Positions 17,084 through 25,496 of a DNA stretch of 64,000 bases are shown here, piece after piece; the stretch's first letter is position 1; every line of letters begins with the position of its first letter. The stretch covers positions 124,001 to 188,000 of the forward strand of contig NZ_JANAVJ010000003.1 of the NCBI RefSeq assembly GCF_024213375.1. Direction: 5' to 3'. The stretch comes from Paenibacillus sp. MZ04-78.2 (GTDB taxonomy: Bacteria; Bacillota; Bacilli; Paenibacillales; NBRC-103111). The notes beneath the pieces are model-generated. The model was given only the letters and a program-made list of their open reading frames with translations. It did not search any database and was not told the origin of the DNA. Both the position numbers and the translations under genes were made by a program.

Positions 17084-17710
17084 TTACTGGCGTGTGCGCG
17101 AAAACCAATTCATGATCAGGAGCGTGCCGGTCAATCCGAATAACGACACGAAAAGCATATAATCGTTGATCGTACGAATCGGTCCGACCTGATACATGAA
17201 CGGATCACTGAACCCGCGCAGACTTGCTACGGCCGTAGGCATCGCATGCACGTTCATCGAATCCGATTTCCCGGCGACGGCAACGACGGGATCGTTCATT
17301 CGCCCGAACACCGCGGATTCATGCGGAGAGCCGGCTTCGTACCGACCGTCGTTCGTAAACGAAAAGTAAAAGGTGACCATAAACAAAGCGACAAAGCAAA
17401 CGATCACCGCAGTCAGGTTCCGCCGCAGCTTATTAGAAAACTGATACAGACGGTCGCCGACGGGAATGCGCCACGACTCATCCGCATAGATTCGATCCAT
17501 GACGCTGGAAGATACGGAAACCTCGCCGCTATCGAACGTCTTTTCCACCCCAGTCGTTCGGATTAATTCCGTGCTCTCTTGCCATATTTGAAATTCTTCA
17601 GCGCATGAAGGGCAATTTTTAATATGCTCATCCACTGCCAGCCGGTTTGGATCGTCTTCCGGCAGGTCCCAGTATACGCCGAAAAAATCGTAAACGTCAT
17701 TGCATTTCAT
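17084..17710 (-). CDS. Zinc-binding anti-sigma factor, membrane protein
   Basis: 208 aa. The N-terminal ZAS-type domain has C3 and H29-x3-C33-x2-C36, which should bind zinc and hold the partner sigma factor. A membrane helix at about 98–118 and a second at about 183–203 flank an external loop, so it is likely to sense the envelope. The start overlaps the sigma gene stop by 4 bp (ATGA), the usual arrangement of an ECF pair. The signal is not known. Confidence 0.9.
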   Translation of the reverse strand: MKCNDVYDFFGVYWDLPEDDPNRLAVDEHIKNCPSCAEEFQIWQESTELIRTTGVEKTFDSGEVSVSSSVMDRIYADESWRIPVGDRLYQFSNKLRRNLTAVIVCFVALFMVTFYFSFTNDGRYEAGSPHESAVFGRMNDPVVAVAGKSDSMNVHAMPTAVASLRGFSDPFMYQVGPIRTINDYMLFVSLFGLTGTLLIMNWFSRTRQ

Positions 17711-18300
17711 CGTCGATTCATCTCCTCATACTCCTCAAAGATCGGTTCAAGAAAGTATGGTTCCAGTTGAAGCTTTACACTGGCCCTTGCTCTGAACAAC
17801 AAAGACTTGACCGAACTCACCGTTTGTCCGAGGATATTTGCTATCTCTTGATAATCAAGTTGGTCATACTCTCGCAATATAAGCGCGGAACGCTGCTTCT
17901 CGGGCAAATTGTTGATCGCATCGCGAACCATATTCACCTTTTCGTTGCGAAGCACCGTTTGTTCCGGTAATGTTTCCACTGCGGTTTGAGGCGTGTATCC
18001 GCTTTGCTCCAGTGAAACCTGAGTGTTCTTATGTTTACGCAGCTCGCTAAGAACCGTATTGCGCGCAATGGTGTAGAGCCAAGTGGAAAAGGTTGCCTCT
18101 ACCTCGCGGAATGAATGCAGACTGCGGTAAGCCTTGTAGAATGTCTCGTTGCACAAGTCCTCCGCCATCGATTCCATTTGTGCGCTTTTCAGCATATGAA
18201 AGATAAATGCCAATATTTTACGTTCGTAGCGGCGCATTAATTCGTCGTAAAGTTGGACGTTGCCGTCCTTGATTTCTCTGATCAACTGGGAATCGGTCAT
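17707..18300 (-). CDS. ECF-type RNA polymerase sigma factor
   Basis: 197 aa with region 2 (ETFYKAYRSLHSF, then FSTWLYTIARNTVLSELRK as region 2.3–2.4) and region 4 (LPEKQRSALILREYDQLDYQEIANILGQTVSSVKSLLFRAR). Lacks regions 1.1 and 3, as ECF factors do. Resembles SigX/SigW-type factors of Bacilli; I cannot assign the exact group. AAGGAGGG lies 11 nt before the ATG. Cotranscribed with its anti-sigma gene. Confidence 0.92.
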   Translation of the reverse strand: MTDSQLIREIKDGNVQLYDELMRRYERKILAFIFHMLKSAQMESMAEDLCNETFYKAYRSLHSFREVEATFSTWLYTIARNTVLSELRKHKNTQVSLEQSGYTPQTAVETLPEQTVLRNEKVNMVRDAINNLPEKQRSALILREYDQLDYQEIANILGQTVSSVKSLLFRARASVKLQLEPYFLEPIFEEYEEMNRR

Positions 18301-18350
18301 GCGAGTGCGACCCTCCTTGTGATTCCTGCTTACTCCCAGCGATACTACTT

Positions 18351-18381
18351 TGTTGTACTGTTGGGGGAGTAAAAAGTTGCG
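18351..18381 (-). promoter_or_regulatory. Possible autoregulatory ECF promoter
   Basis: The minus strand has GCAACTTTTT (18371–18380), which resembles an ECF -35 element, and AGTAC about 16 nt downstream. The -10 part is weak. ECF genes are often self-activated; this is only a candidate. Confidence 0.3.
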
Positions 18382-18540
18382 GTCGATTTTAAAATTTTTT
18401 TAGAATTGGGGGCGATCATACTAAGATTCGAGGTAACTAGCCAAAAATCCTGCTTTTCCGACAAGATACATAACTTTTTCCAAAAACAGGCGTGCGCTTT
18501 TACTTTTTTGTGAACCCATTTTCTGTATATGCATTCCGAC

Positions 18541-18570
18541 AAAAAAAAGACCGCCTGAAATTCAGGCGGT
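18541..18570 (-). terminator. Terminator of the sRNA candidate
   Basis: 8–9-bp perfect GC-rich stem (18551–18558 with 18562–18569), 3-nt loop, then TC and eight T on the minus strand. Confidence 0.9.
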
Positions 18571-18620
18571 TGCACAGTGTGCAATTATTCGGATAGGAGT
18601 GGAGAGAAACCATACTGTAC
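18541..18620 (-). ncRNA. Candidate small regulatory RNA, about 78–80 nt
   Basis: A complete small transcription unit on the minus strand: consensus promoter (18625–18653), predicted start near 18618–18620, and a terminator (18541–18570) ending in eight T. From 5' to 3' it has a C-rich single-stranded stretch with CTCTCC, ACTCC and TATCC, which could pair with Shine-Dalgarno sequences; a perfect palindromic hairpin TTGCACACTGTGCAA (18570–18584); and the terminator stem CCGCCTGA/TCAGGCGG. It starts after the separate tyrA terminator and ends before the sigma gene, so it is not a leader of either. An ATG near the 5' end has no SD, so coding is unlikely. Confidence 0.65.
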
Positions 18621-18624
18621 TTTT

Positions 18625-18653
18625 ATTATATGTATACGTTTACAAAATGTCAA
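18625..18653 (-). promoter_or_regulatory. Consensus SigA promoter of the sRNA candidate
   Basis: TTGACA (18648–18653), exactly 17 nt, TATAAT (18625–18630): a perfect match to consensus on the minus strand, the strongest promoter in the window. Confidence 0.88.
18631..18644 (-). promoter_or_regulatory. cre-like box in the promoter spacer
   Basis: TGTAAACGTATACA lies wholly between the -35 and -10 boxes of the sRNA promoter and differs from the CcpA consensus TGWAARCGYTWWCW at about one position. At this place CcpA would repress. Confidence 0.55.
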
Positions 18654-18662
18654 TGGTTTTTT

Positions 18663-18676
18663 TGAAAACGTTTCCG
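18663..18676 (-). promoter_or_regulatory. Second cre-like box upstream of the sRNA promoter
   Basis: CGGAAACGTTTTCA, 9 bp upstream of the -35 box, matches the cre consensus except for its first base. Confidence 0.5.
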
Positions 18677-18685
18677 ATTTTTTTT

Positions 18686-18721
18686 AAAAAAAGACTACAC
18701 GTGAACCGCGTAGTCTTTTTT
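18686..18721 (-). terminator. Terminator of the aromatic supraoperon (after tyrA)
   Basis: 12-bp stem AAAAAAGACTAC/GTAGTCTTTTTT (18687–18698 with 18710–18721) with an 11-nt loop and seven T. The tyrA stop codon (18695–18697) lies inside the 3' arm. Confidence 0.85.
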
Positions 18722-19783
18722 AAGCAATTCCAGCGCTTTGTCCATTTGTCCTTCCTCCCGGAACGACAAGCGCAAAACACCGGGGACATCTTCCCGGCTT
18801 TCGATGATCTGAATGTTGCTAAGGTTGATCCGGTGGCTGCCGAGCAGCGTCGTAATCTGCGCGATGATCCCCGGATGGTCGGGCACGTCCACATAAATAT
18901 CATAGAACGAATGGATGATGCCCTTGCGCCGCTCCGGCAATCCGGAGCGGAATTGGTTGGCTTTCTGAAACTCACGTTCGATGCCAACACCGTCCTCCGC
19001 TTCCAACCGGCCGATAAACCCGGCAATTTCGTCATTCCAGTCCCGAAGCAGCTTCAGGATCACTTCCCGGTTGTTGATCAGAATATCCCGCCAGATGACC
19101 GGATCGCTGGAAGCAATGCGCGTGATGTCGCGGAAGCCGCCCGCCGCCAAATTCTGATACAGCTCGTTCGATTCGTTATAACGAGCAATTTGGTTCACGA
19201 GCGCCACAGCAATAATATGCGGAAGGTGACTGATTGCGCCCACGATCTCGTCATGCAGCACCGGGTCTACCTTCACCAGATGCGCCCGGGTGTGCTGTAG
19301 CAGCTCCGTAAGCCGGTCGTAAGCGTCCTTCGGCGTTCCGGCGTCCGGCGTCAGCACATAAAAGGCGTTCTCGAACAATCTGTAGCTCGCCGCCTCTACG
19401 CCCGACTTTTCCTTGCCCGCCATCGGATGGCCTCCGATAAAATGGACGCCCGGTAGTTTCAGGCGCGAAGCGCAGGCCGTTACGCTCGCTTTCGTGCTGC
19501 CTACATCGGTGATGATGCAGCCTGGCTTGAGCGGCAGAGCGGACAGTCTATGCAAATACTCCTCAAGGTTGCCGACTGGGACGCACAAAAAAATAAAATC
19601 CGCTTCCGCTGCCGCTTCCTCAATCGAAGTAGTCGCATGATCCACGACTTCGCGCTTCAAATATTTCTCTACGGACTTCGGGTTATTGGAATGGCCGACA
19701 ACCGTCAGTCCCGGCTTCCCCTTGAAGCAGAGGGCCAACGAGCCGCCGATCAATCCGACTCCGAATATGGCAACCTTTGTCAT
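18695..19783 (-). CDS. tyrA: Prephenate dehydrogenase with C-terminal ACT domain
   Basis: Oxidative decarboxylation of prephenate to 4-hydroxyphenylpyruvate on the tyrosine branch. The 362-aa protein begins with the NAD-binding GVGLIGGS loop (8–15), contains the GGHPMAGKE substrate motif and ends with an ACT domain (about 290–362, YVDVPDHPGIIAQITTLLG), so tyrosine feedback is likely. ATG overlaps the hisC stop by 4 bp. Last gene of the trp-his-tyr supraoperon; aroE/aroA does not follow here, unlike in B. subtilis. Confidence 0.96.
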   Translation of the reverse strand: MTKVAIFGVGLIGGSLALCFKGKPGLTVVGHSNNPKSVEKYLKREVVDHATTSIEEAAAEADFIFLCVPVGNLEEYLHRLSALPLKPGCIITDVGSTKASVTACASRLKLPGVHFIGGHPMAGKEKSGVEAASYRLFENAFYVLTPDAGTPKDAYDRLTELLQHTRAHLVKVDPVLHDEIVGAISHLPHIIAVALVNQIARYNESNELYQNLAAGGFRDITRIASSDPVIWRDILINNREVILKLLRDWNDEIAGFIGRLEAEDGVGIEREFQKANQFRSGLPERRKGIIHSFYDIYVDVPDHPGIIAQITTLLGSHRINLSNIQIIESREDVPGVLRLSFREEGQMDKALELLKKDYAVHV

Positions 19784-20880
19784 GAGGCGGCCACTTCACT
19801 CAGCACTTGCTCCAGCGCTCCAAGGAATTTGTTGTTTTGTTCTTCGCTGCCTACCGTTACCCGGATCATGGTCGGGTAACCCCAGCTCGGATCGTGACGG
19901 ACGATGATTCCTTTGCGCAGCAGCCCTTGGAACACCGCGCCTCCGTCCCGCTTCACATCAACCATAATGAAGTTGCCGTGAGCATCGAAATACGGAAGTC
20001 CCAGCTCGGCGAATTTCGCTGTCAGCTTACGGATTCCATTCGCGTTCGCCTCGCGGCAGGACTCGATAAATGCATCGTCGTTTACCGCCGCCAGTGCCGC
20101 TTTTTGGGCAAAGCTCGTCGTATTGAACGGCTCGCGCACTTGATTGATCGAGCGAACGACATCGGGATGGCCAACGCCGTAGCCGATGCGCAAAGAAGCC
20201 AAGCCGTAGATTTTGGAAAACGTGCGCAGCACAACGACATTATTATACTTCTCCAGCAGCTTGATGCTGTCGGGATATTGTCCGCTGACGTTGTACTCCG
20301 CGTAAGCTTCATCCAGCACGACCATGACGTTCTTCGGCACGGCCTCCAGGAACGACGTAATTTCCGCTTCGCTCAGCATCGTCCCGGTCGGGTTGTTCGG
20401 GTTGCAGATCCAGACAATTTTCGTCCGGGAATTTACTTTGCCCAGCATCGCTTGCAGATCGTGTTTTCCGTTCGCGTCCACAGGCACCTCGATTACCTTG
20501 GCCCCTTCGACCTCGGCGTTGTGCCTGTACTGTGGAAACGTCGGATAAGCGGTAATCGTCTCGTCTTCCGGAGTCAGAAACGCACGGGCGATCATCAAGA
20601 TCACTTCATCCGATCCTAATCCGAATATAATTTGATTCGGCTGTACTCCCAGCTTACCGGCAACGGCGTTCGTCAGTTCAACAGCGCCGCCGTCGGGATA
20701 GATGCTGACTTGGTCGAGCATCGCGGCAATCGCTTCTTTCGCTTTAGGCGAGCACCCGAAAGGATTTTCGTTGGAAGCAAGCTTGATCACTTCCGTCAGA
20801 CCAAGCTCACGCTTGACTTCGTCAATCGGTTTTCCCGGCTGGTAGACCGGGAGATGAACGATATTTTGTTTAGGCTGCAC
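19780..20880 (-). CDS. hisC: Histidinol-phosphate aminotransferase
   Basis: PLP-dependent aminotransferase for histidine synthesis; in Bacilli the one HisC also serves tyrosine and phenylalanine synthesis, which explains its place between trpA and tyrA. 366 aa with KLASNENPFG at the N-terminus, ICNPNNPTGT, and the PLP-binding lysine in RTFSKIYGLASLRIGYG. The start is GTG 20880, with GAGGTGA 8 nt upstream; a GTG four codons earlier lies within that SD. Confidence 0.95.
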   Translation of the reverse strand: MQPKQNIVHLPVYQPGKPIDEVKRELGLTEVIKLASNENPFGCSPKAKEAIAAMLDQVSIYPDGGAVELTNAVAGKLGVQPNQIIFGLGSDEVILMIARAFLTPEDETITAYPTFPQYRHNAEVEGAKVIEVPVDANGKHDLQAMLGKVNSRTKIVWICNPNNPTGTMLSEAEITSFLEAVPKNVMVVLDEAYAEYNVSGQYPDSIKLLEKYNNVVVLRTFSKIYGLASLRIGYGVGHPDVVRSINQVREPFNTTSFAQKAALAAVNDDAFIESCREANANGIRKLTAKFAELGLPYFDAHGNFIMVDVKRDGGAVFQGLLRKGIIVRHDPSWGYPTMIRVTVGSEEQNNKFLGALEQVLSEVAAS

Positions 20881-20926
20881 GACAAAGGTCACCTCATCAC
20901 ATGAATTAGTAGCTCCAAGACCGGAA

Positions 20927-21739
20927 TCATTTCCCCATTAATTTTCGCACAAATTCATGAATTTGCAAGAGCCCTTGCGATTTTGTCGACTCATTCGTGA
21001 GGAGCGGCAGCGTTTCTTCCACCGTGCGCACCAAAGCGCTGCCTACAACGATCCCGTCGCACGTCCCCGCGAATCGCGCAAACTGCTCCGGCGTAGAGAT
21101 GCCGAAGCCGATAGCGATCGGAAGATCGGTCGACGATTTAACGGTGGTCAAAAATTCGTCGATGCCGCTGTGGAACTCAGTCCGCGTCCCCGTAACGCCG
21201 AGCGACGATACGCAGTATACGAAACCGCTGGCGCGCGAAGCGATTCGCTGCACGCGTTCTTTGGATGTCGGGGCGACAAGCGGAATGAGATGAAGGCCGT
21301 GCTGCTGCGCCAACACCCGTACCTCTTCATCCTCTTCCATCGGCAGATCGGGAATAATAAGTCCGTCGATTCCATTTTCTTGAAGAAGCTTAAAAATACG
21401 GTCAAGCCCCGTTTGCAGCACCAGATTATAATAAGTAAATAAAATAAACGGGATTTCGCAGCCTTCGCTGCGCGCCTCGCGGGCTGCCTGGATGCAATCG
21501 AGAATCGAGATGCGGTTCGCTTTGAGCGCACGCATGGACGAGCGCTGAATAACCGGGCCGTCCGCCAGCGGGTCCGAATAAGGAACGCCCAGCTCGATCA
21601 TCGCCGCTCCGGCTTTCTCAAGCTCTTTCATGATGTCGACCGAGGTCCGCACGTCCGGGTCTCCGATCGTCAAAAAAGGAATGAAAGCCGGCTGTTTTTG
21701 TTCACGAAGCTCGGCAAATTTCCGGTCAATGCGATTCAT
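20927..21739 (-). CDS. trpA: Tryptophan synthase alpha chain
   Basis: Cleaves indole-3-glycerol phosphate to indole and glyceraldehyde 3-phosphate in the alpha2beta2 complex. 270-aa TIM barrel with the catalytic Glu in [19 protein letters not shown] (near 48) and Asp in [10 protein letters not shown] (near 130); C-terminal IAIGFGIST phosphate loop. The start overlaps trpB by 14 bp. Confidence 0.96.
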   Translation of the reverse strand: MNRIDRKFAELREQKQPAFIPFLTIGDPDVRTSVDIMKELEKAGAAMIELGVPYSDPLADGPVIQRSSMRALKANRISILDCIQAAREARSEGCEIPFILFTYYNLVLQTGLDRIFKLLQENGIDGLIIPDLPMEEDEEVRVLAQQHGLHLIPLVAPTSKERVQRIASRASGFVYCVSSLGVTGTRTEFHSGIDEFLTTVKSSTDLPIAIGFGISTPEQFARFAGTCDGIVVGSALVRTVEETLPLLTNESTKSQGLLQIHEFVRKLMGK

Positions 21740-22931
21740 CGGCAGTTCCTCCCAAATAATTCATGATCGCTTCCACGTCCTTATCGCCGCGTCCGGAGAG
21801 GCTCACAACAATGATTTCGTCTTTGCTCATTGCAGGCGCCCGCTTGATCGTCTCGGCGATGGCGTGCGCGCTTTCGAGCGCCGGGATAATCCCTTCCTTG
21901 CGGCTTAGCAGCTGCAGCGCGTCCAGCGCTTCTTTATCCGTAATCGGGACGTATTCCGCCCGGCCGGTATCTTTCAAATGAGCATGCTCCGGCCCAACGC
22001 CCGGATAGTCAAGACCTGCGGATATGGAGTGCGCTTCCTGCACTTGGCCGAATTCGTCTTGCAGCAAGTAGCTGTACGAGCCCTGGAACACCCCTTGGCT
22101 GCCTTTCGTCATCGTTGCGGCATGCTTATCCGTATCGACGCCTCGTCCGGCGGCCTCTACACCGATCAAACGCACGTTCTCGTCCTGCACGAACGGATAA
22201 AACATCCCGATCGCATTGCTGCCCCCGCCTACGGCCGCAATAACCGCATTCGGCAGCCGCCCTTCCAGCTCGAGAATTTGCTTGCGGGATTCGTCGCCGA
22301 TAATGCGCTGGAAGTCCCGCACCATCATCGGGTACGGATGCGGTCCTGTAGCCGAACCGAGGATGTAGAACGTATCGTCCACGTGGCTTACCCAATAACG
22401 CAGCGTCTCGTTGCAGGCGTCCTTCAGCGTCCGTGTGCCGGAAAGCACCGGAACCACTTCCGCGCCGAGCAGGTTCATCCGGAACACGTTGAGCTGCTGC
22501 CGCTTCATATCTTCTTCGCCCATGAACACTTTGCACTCAAAGCCGAGCAGCGCGGCGACCGTGGCTGTAGCAACGCCATGCTGGCCCGCGCCGGTTTCGG
22601 CGATAATTTTCGTTTTGCCCATCCACTTGGCGAGCAGCCCTTGGCCGAGCGCGTTGTTGATTTTGTGGGCGCCCGTATGGTTTAAATCCTCGCGTTTCAA
22701 GTAGATTTTGGCGCCGCCCAAATGCTCGGTCAATCTTCCTGCGTAGTACAAGGAAGTCGGACGTCCTGAATAACGGTGCAGCCAGTAGTTCAGCTCCTCC
22801 TGAAACCGAGCGTCTTTGGCGTATTTTTTAAACGATTCTTCCAGCTCGATCAAAGCGTTCATCAGCGTTTCCGGCACGTAACGCCCGCCGAACTTGCCGA
22901 ATCGGCCATGAATATCCGGTCCGTTATACAA
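21726..22931 (-). CDS. trpB: Tryptophan synthase beta chain
   Basis: PLP enzyme that joins indole and serine. 401 aa; the PLP lysine is in [19 protein letters not shown], the phosphate loop is GGGSNAIG, and the N-terminal [22 protein letters not shown] is the family start. The start is TTG 22931, with AGAGGG 9 nt upstream; the gene overlaps trpF by 8 bp. Confidence 0.96.
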   Translation of the reverse strand: MYNGPDIHGRFGKFGGRYVPETLMNALIELEESFKKYAKDARFQEELNYWLHRYSGRPTSLYYAGRLTEHLGGAKIYLKREDLNHTGAHKINNALGQGLLAKWMGKTKIIAETGAGQHGVATATVAALLGFECKVFMGEEDMKRQQLNVFRMNLLGAEVVPVLSGTRTLKDACNETLRYWVSHVDDTFYILGSATGPHPYPMMVRDFQRIIGDESRKQILELEGRLPNAVIAAVGGGSNAIGMFYPFVQDENVRLIGVEAAGRGVDTDKHAATMTKGSQGVFQGSYSYLLQDEFGQVQEAHSISAGLDYPGVGPEHAHLKDTGRAEYVPITDKEALDALQLLSRKEGIIPALESAHAIAETIKRAPAMSKDEIIVVSLSGRGDKDVEAIMNYLGGTADESH

Positions 22932-23616
22932 TGGTCTGCACCCTCTCGACAAATTTTTTAATTTTCACGATATCTTTGACGCCTTCCGTTTCAACGCCGC
23001 TGGACACATCTACGCCATCGGGCATATACGTATCGAGCAGGTCCCGCACATTATCCGGCTGCAGCCCTCCGGCCACGAGCAGCGGAATGCCGGCTTCCCG
23101 GCACCAGGCGAGATAAGGCGGAATCGTATCCCAAGCAAACGTTTTGCCCGAGCCCCCGCCGTAAACCGGATCGTACGTATCCAGCAGCATGCCGTCTACG
23201 GCATGGCGATACGGCTCCAACCTGCGTATTCCCTGGGACTCATTCCCGGCTTTCGTTTCACCTGCATTGACGGTAAACACCTTAAATACGCGCGTCTCCG
23301 GAAAAGCATTCTTCACTGTGCGACAAAACTCGGCGCTCTCTTCCCCATGAAGCTGTACGACGTCCAACGCTGCCTCCTGCAGAACCGCCTTCAGCTCTTC
23401 CATCGTCGGATTAACGAAGACGCCGACGGCTGCGGGCGTCTTCGCCCCGGCAGCCAGCTTCATGCTGCGGATCATCTCGCCGGCCTGCTGCGGCGTCACC
23501 TGCCGCTTGCTCGGCGCAAAGACGAAGCCGACGTAGTCCACCGAAAGACCAGCAACCTGCTCCGCCATTTCAGCCGTCCGCAGACCGCATATTTTTACGC
23601 TCACCCTTGCTGTCAT
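22924..23616 (-). CDS. trpF: Phosphoribosylanthranilate isomerase
   Basis: Amadori rearrangement of PRA to CdRP in tryptophan synthesis. 230-aa TIM barrel; starts [15 protein letters not shown] with the catalytic Cys in KICGL, and [15 protein letters not shown] is the conserved loop with the general acid Asp. ATG 23616 has AAGGAG 10 nt upstream, formed by the last codons of trpC; 7 bp separate the genes. Confidence 0.96.
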   Translation of the reverse strand: MTARVSVKICGLRTAEMAEQVAGLSVDYVGFVFAPSKRQVTPQQAGEMIRSMKLAAGAKTPAAVGVFVNPTMEELKAVLQEAALDVVQLHGEESAEFCRTVKNAFPETRVFKVFTVNAGETKAGNESQGIRRLEPYRHAVDGMLLDTYDPVYGGGSGKTFAWDTIPPYLAWCREAGIPLLVAGGLQPDNVRDLLDTYMPDGVDVSSGVETEGVKDIVKIKKFVERVQTIV

Positions 23617-23623
23617 CCTCTGC

Positions 23624-24433
23624 TCACTCCTTACCAGCACCCGCTTCAGAATAAGAACCCATCAAGGTATGGACGGCTTCGGAAACGTCCGGCTGGCGCA
23701 TGAAATGCTCGCCGACGAGCACCGCACGAGCACCGACCGAATGAAGCCATTCGATCTCCTCCGGCTTCGAGATGCCGCTTTCGCTGACGACGGTCGTCCC
23801 TTTCGGAATGGAGCCAACAAGCTGTTCCGTCGTGCGAAGATCGGTCACAAACGTTTGGAGATTGCGGTTATTGATGCCGATCATCGTTGGGCTAAGCTCC
23901 AGCACACGGGCGAGCTCCTCCTGGTCATGCACTTCAATCAGCACATCCAAACCAATACTATGGGCGATCGTTTGGAACTGACGCATCTGCTCGGTCGTCA
24001 GGATAGCGGCGATCAGTAGAATCGCGTCGGCTCCGATGCAGCGCGCCTCATAGATTTGATGTGGATCGATCGTAAAATCTTTGCGCAGAAGCGGCACGCC
24101 GACAACCTGCCTCACCCGGCTCAAATAATCGTTCGAGCCTTGAAAATACGGAGCGTCGGTCAGCACCGAAAGACAATCCGCTCCCGCCTCTTCATAAGCC
24201 TTAGCCAACCGGACAGGCTCGAAATCTTCCCGAATCAAGCCCTTGGAAGGCGAGGCCTTCTTCACCTCCGCGATCAGTCCCATCGGACGCTTCCGTCCCG
24301 CGCTGAGCGCGCGCTCGAACCCAAGGCACGGCGCCAGTCCGGCGATCGTTTTTTCCATTTCGGCGATGGTAATCTGCTCTTTAAGCGACGCTACTTCCTG
24401 CCGTTTGGTGGCAACAATGCGATCAAGAAACAT
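23624..24433 (-). CDS. trpC: Indole-3-glycerol phosphate synthase
   Basis: Ring closure of CdRP to indole-3-glycerol phosphate. 269 aa; AEVKKASPSKGLI carries a catalytic lysine, VPLLRKDFTIDPHQI another, and VVSESGIS closes the phosphate site. Stand-alone enzyme, not fused to TrpF. Overlaps trpD by 11 bp. Confidence 0.96.
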   Translation of the reverse strand: MFLDRIVATKRQEVASLKEQITIAEMEKTIAGLAPCLGFERALSAGRKRPMGLIAEVKKASPSKGLIREDFEPVRLAKAYEEAGADCLSVLTDAPYFQGSNDYLSRVRQVVGVPLLRKDFTIDPHQIYEARCIGADAILLIAAILTTEQMRQFQTIAHSIGLDVLIEVHDQEELARVLELSPTMIGINNRNLQTFVTDLRTTEQLVGSIPKGTTVVSESGISKPEEIEWLHSVGARAVLVGEHFMRQPDVSEAVHTLMGSYSEAGAGKE

Positions 24434-25466
24434 AGCTCTCTTCTCCCGTAAATTGGACTAATTGCTCCAGCTTCGCTTGGGCCCGCCCCGAATCGATAAC
24501 CGATGCGGCCAGCTTCACGCCTTCCTGCAGCGTTCCGGCCATGCCGGTGACGTAGAAGCACGCTCCGGCATTGGCCAGCACGATATCGCGGCAAGCGCCG
24601 GTCTCGCCCGCGAAGATACGATGAATAATGCCCGCGTTCACATGGGCGTCTCCTCCGATGACATCCTTAATGCTGTAAGCGCGAAGCCCCAGCTCATCCG
24701 GCGTGATTTCAAACGTACGAATGTTCCCATCCTTCAGCTCGGTCACCTGCGTGCCCGCAGAGATGCTGATTTCGTCCAGCCCGTCGAGACTGGCGACAAC
24801 AAGCGCACGCTTTACACCGAGCGCCTGCATCACATGGGCGATCGTTTCCGTTTTGCCGCGGTCGAAGATGCCGAGCACCTGACGATCGGCTCCGGCCGGG
24901 TTCGTGAGCGGGCCCAGCAGGTTAAATACGGTGCGGACGCCGAGCTCTCTGCGTGGGGCGGCAACATGCCGCATCGACTGATGATACAGCTGCGCAAACA
25001 TGAAGCAGATGCCGACCTGCTCCAGACAGCGCGCCGCCTGCTGCTGATTCAATTGAATATTGACGCCAAGCGCTTCGAGCACATCGGCGCTACCGCTTTT
25101 GCTGGACATGGCCCGATTCCCATGCTTCGCCACGCGAATACCGCCCGCCGCCGCGACGATGGCCGCCGTCGTCGAAATGTTGAACGTATCTGCGCCATCG
25201 CCGCCGGTGCCGCACGTATCGAGCAGATTCGCCTGTCTGGTGCTGACCCGGCTTGCTTTCAATCGCATCGTCTCGGCAAAGCCGGCGATTTCCTCGATCG
25301 TTTCCCCTTTTATGCGGAGTCCCGTAAGCAAAGCTCCGATCTGCGAAGGCGTCGCCCCGCCTTCCATAATGTTGGACATCACATCGCGCGCCTCGGACCG
25401 CGTCAAATGCTGCAGCCCGATAATTTTCCCAATCGCCTGTTGAACCGTCAACGTCGTTTGCTCCAT
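24423..25466 (-). CDS. trpD: Anthranilate phosphoribosyltransferase
   Basis: Transfers phosphoribose from PRPP to anthranilate. 347 aa with the PRPP loop DTCGTGGDGADTFNIST (83–99), KHGNRAMSSKSGSADVLEALG, and GLDEISI. No TrpG glutaminase is fused or adjacent; as in B. subtilis, the amidotransferase is probably supplied by a folate-operon pabA outside the window. trpE ends 30 bp upstream. Confidence 0.96.
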   Translation of the reverse strand: MEQTTLTVQQAIGKIIGLQHLTRSEARDVMSNIMEGGATPSQIGALLTGLRIKGETIEEIAGFAETMRLKASRVSTRQANLLDTCGTGGDGADTFNISTTAAIVAAAGGIRVAKHGNRAMSSKSGSADVLEALGVNIQLNQQQAARCLEQVGICFMFAQLYHQSMRHVAAPRRELGVRTVFNLLGPLTNPAGADRQVLGIFDRGKTETIAHVMQALGVKRALVVASLDGLDEISISAGTQVTELKDGNIRTFEITPDELGLRAYSIKDVIGGDAHVNAGIIHRIFAGETGACRDIVLANAGACFYVTGMAGTLQEGVKLAASVIDSGRAQAKLEQLVQFTGEESYVS

Positions 25467-25496
25467 TGTCCGTGCCTCCCCTTTATCCCGATTGTT

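Noticed and set aside
18345-18584. 79-codon minus-strand frame running out of the sRNA region
   Set aside because: It would start inside the sRNA hairpin, has no SD and passes through the terminator; no sign of coding.
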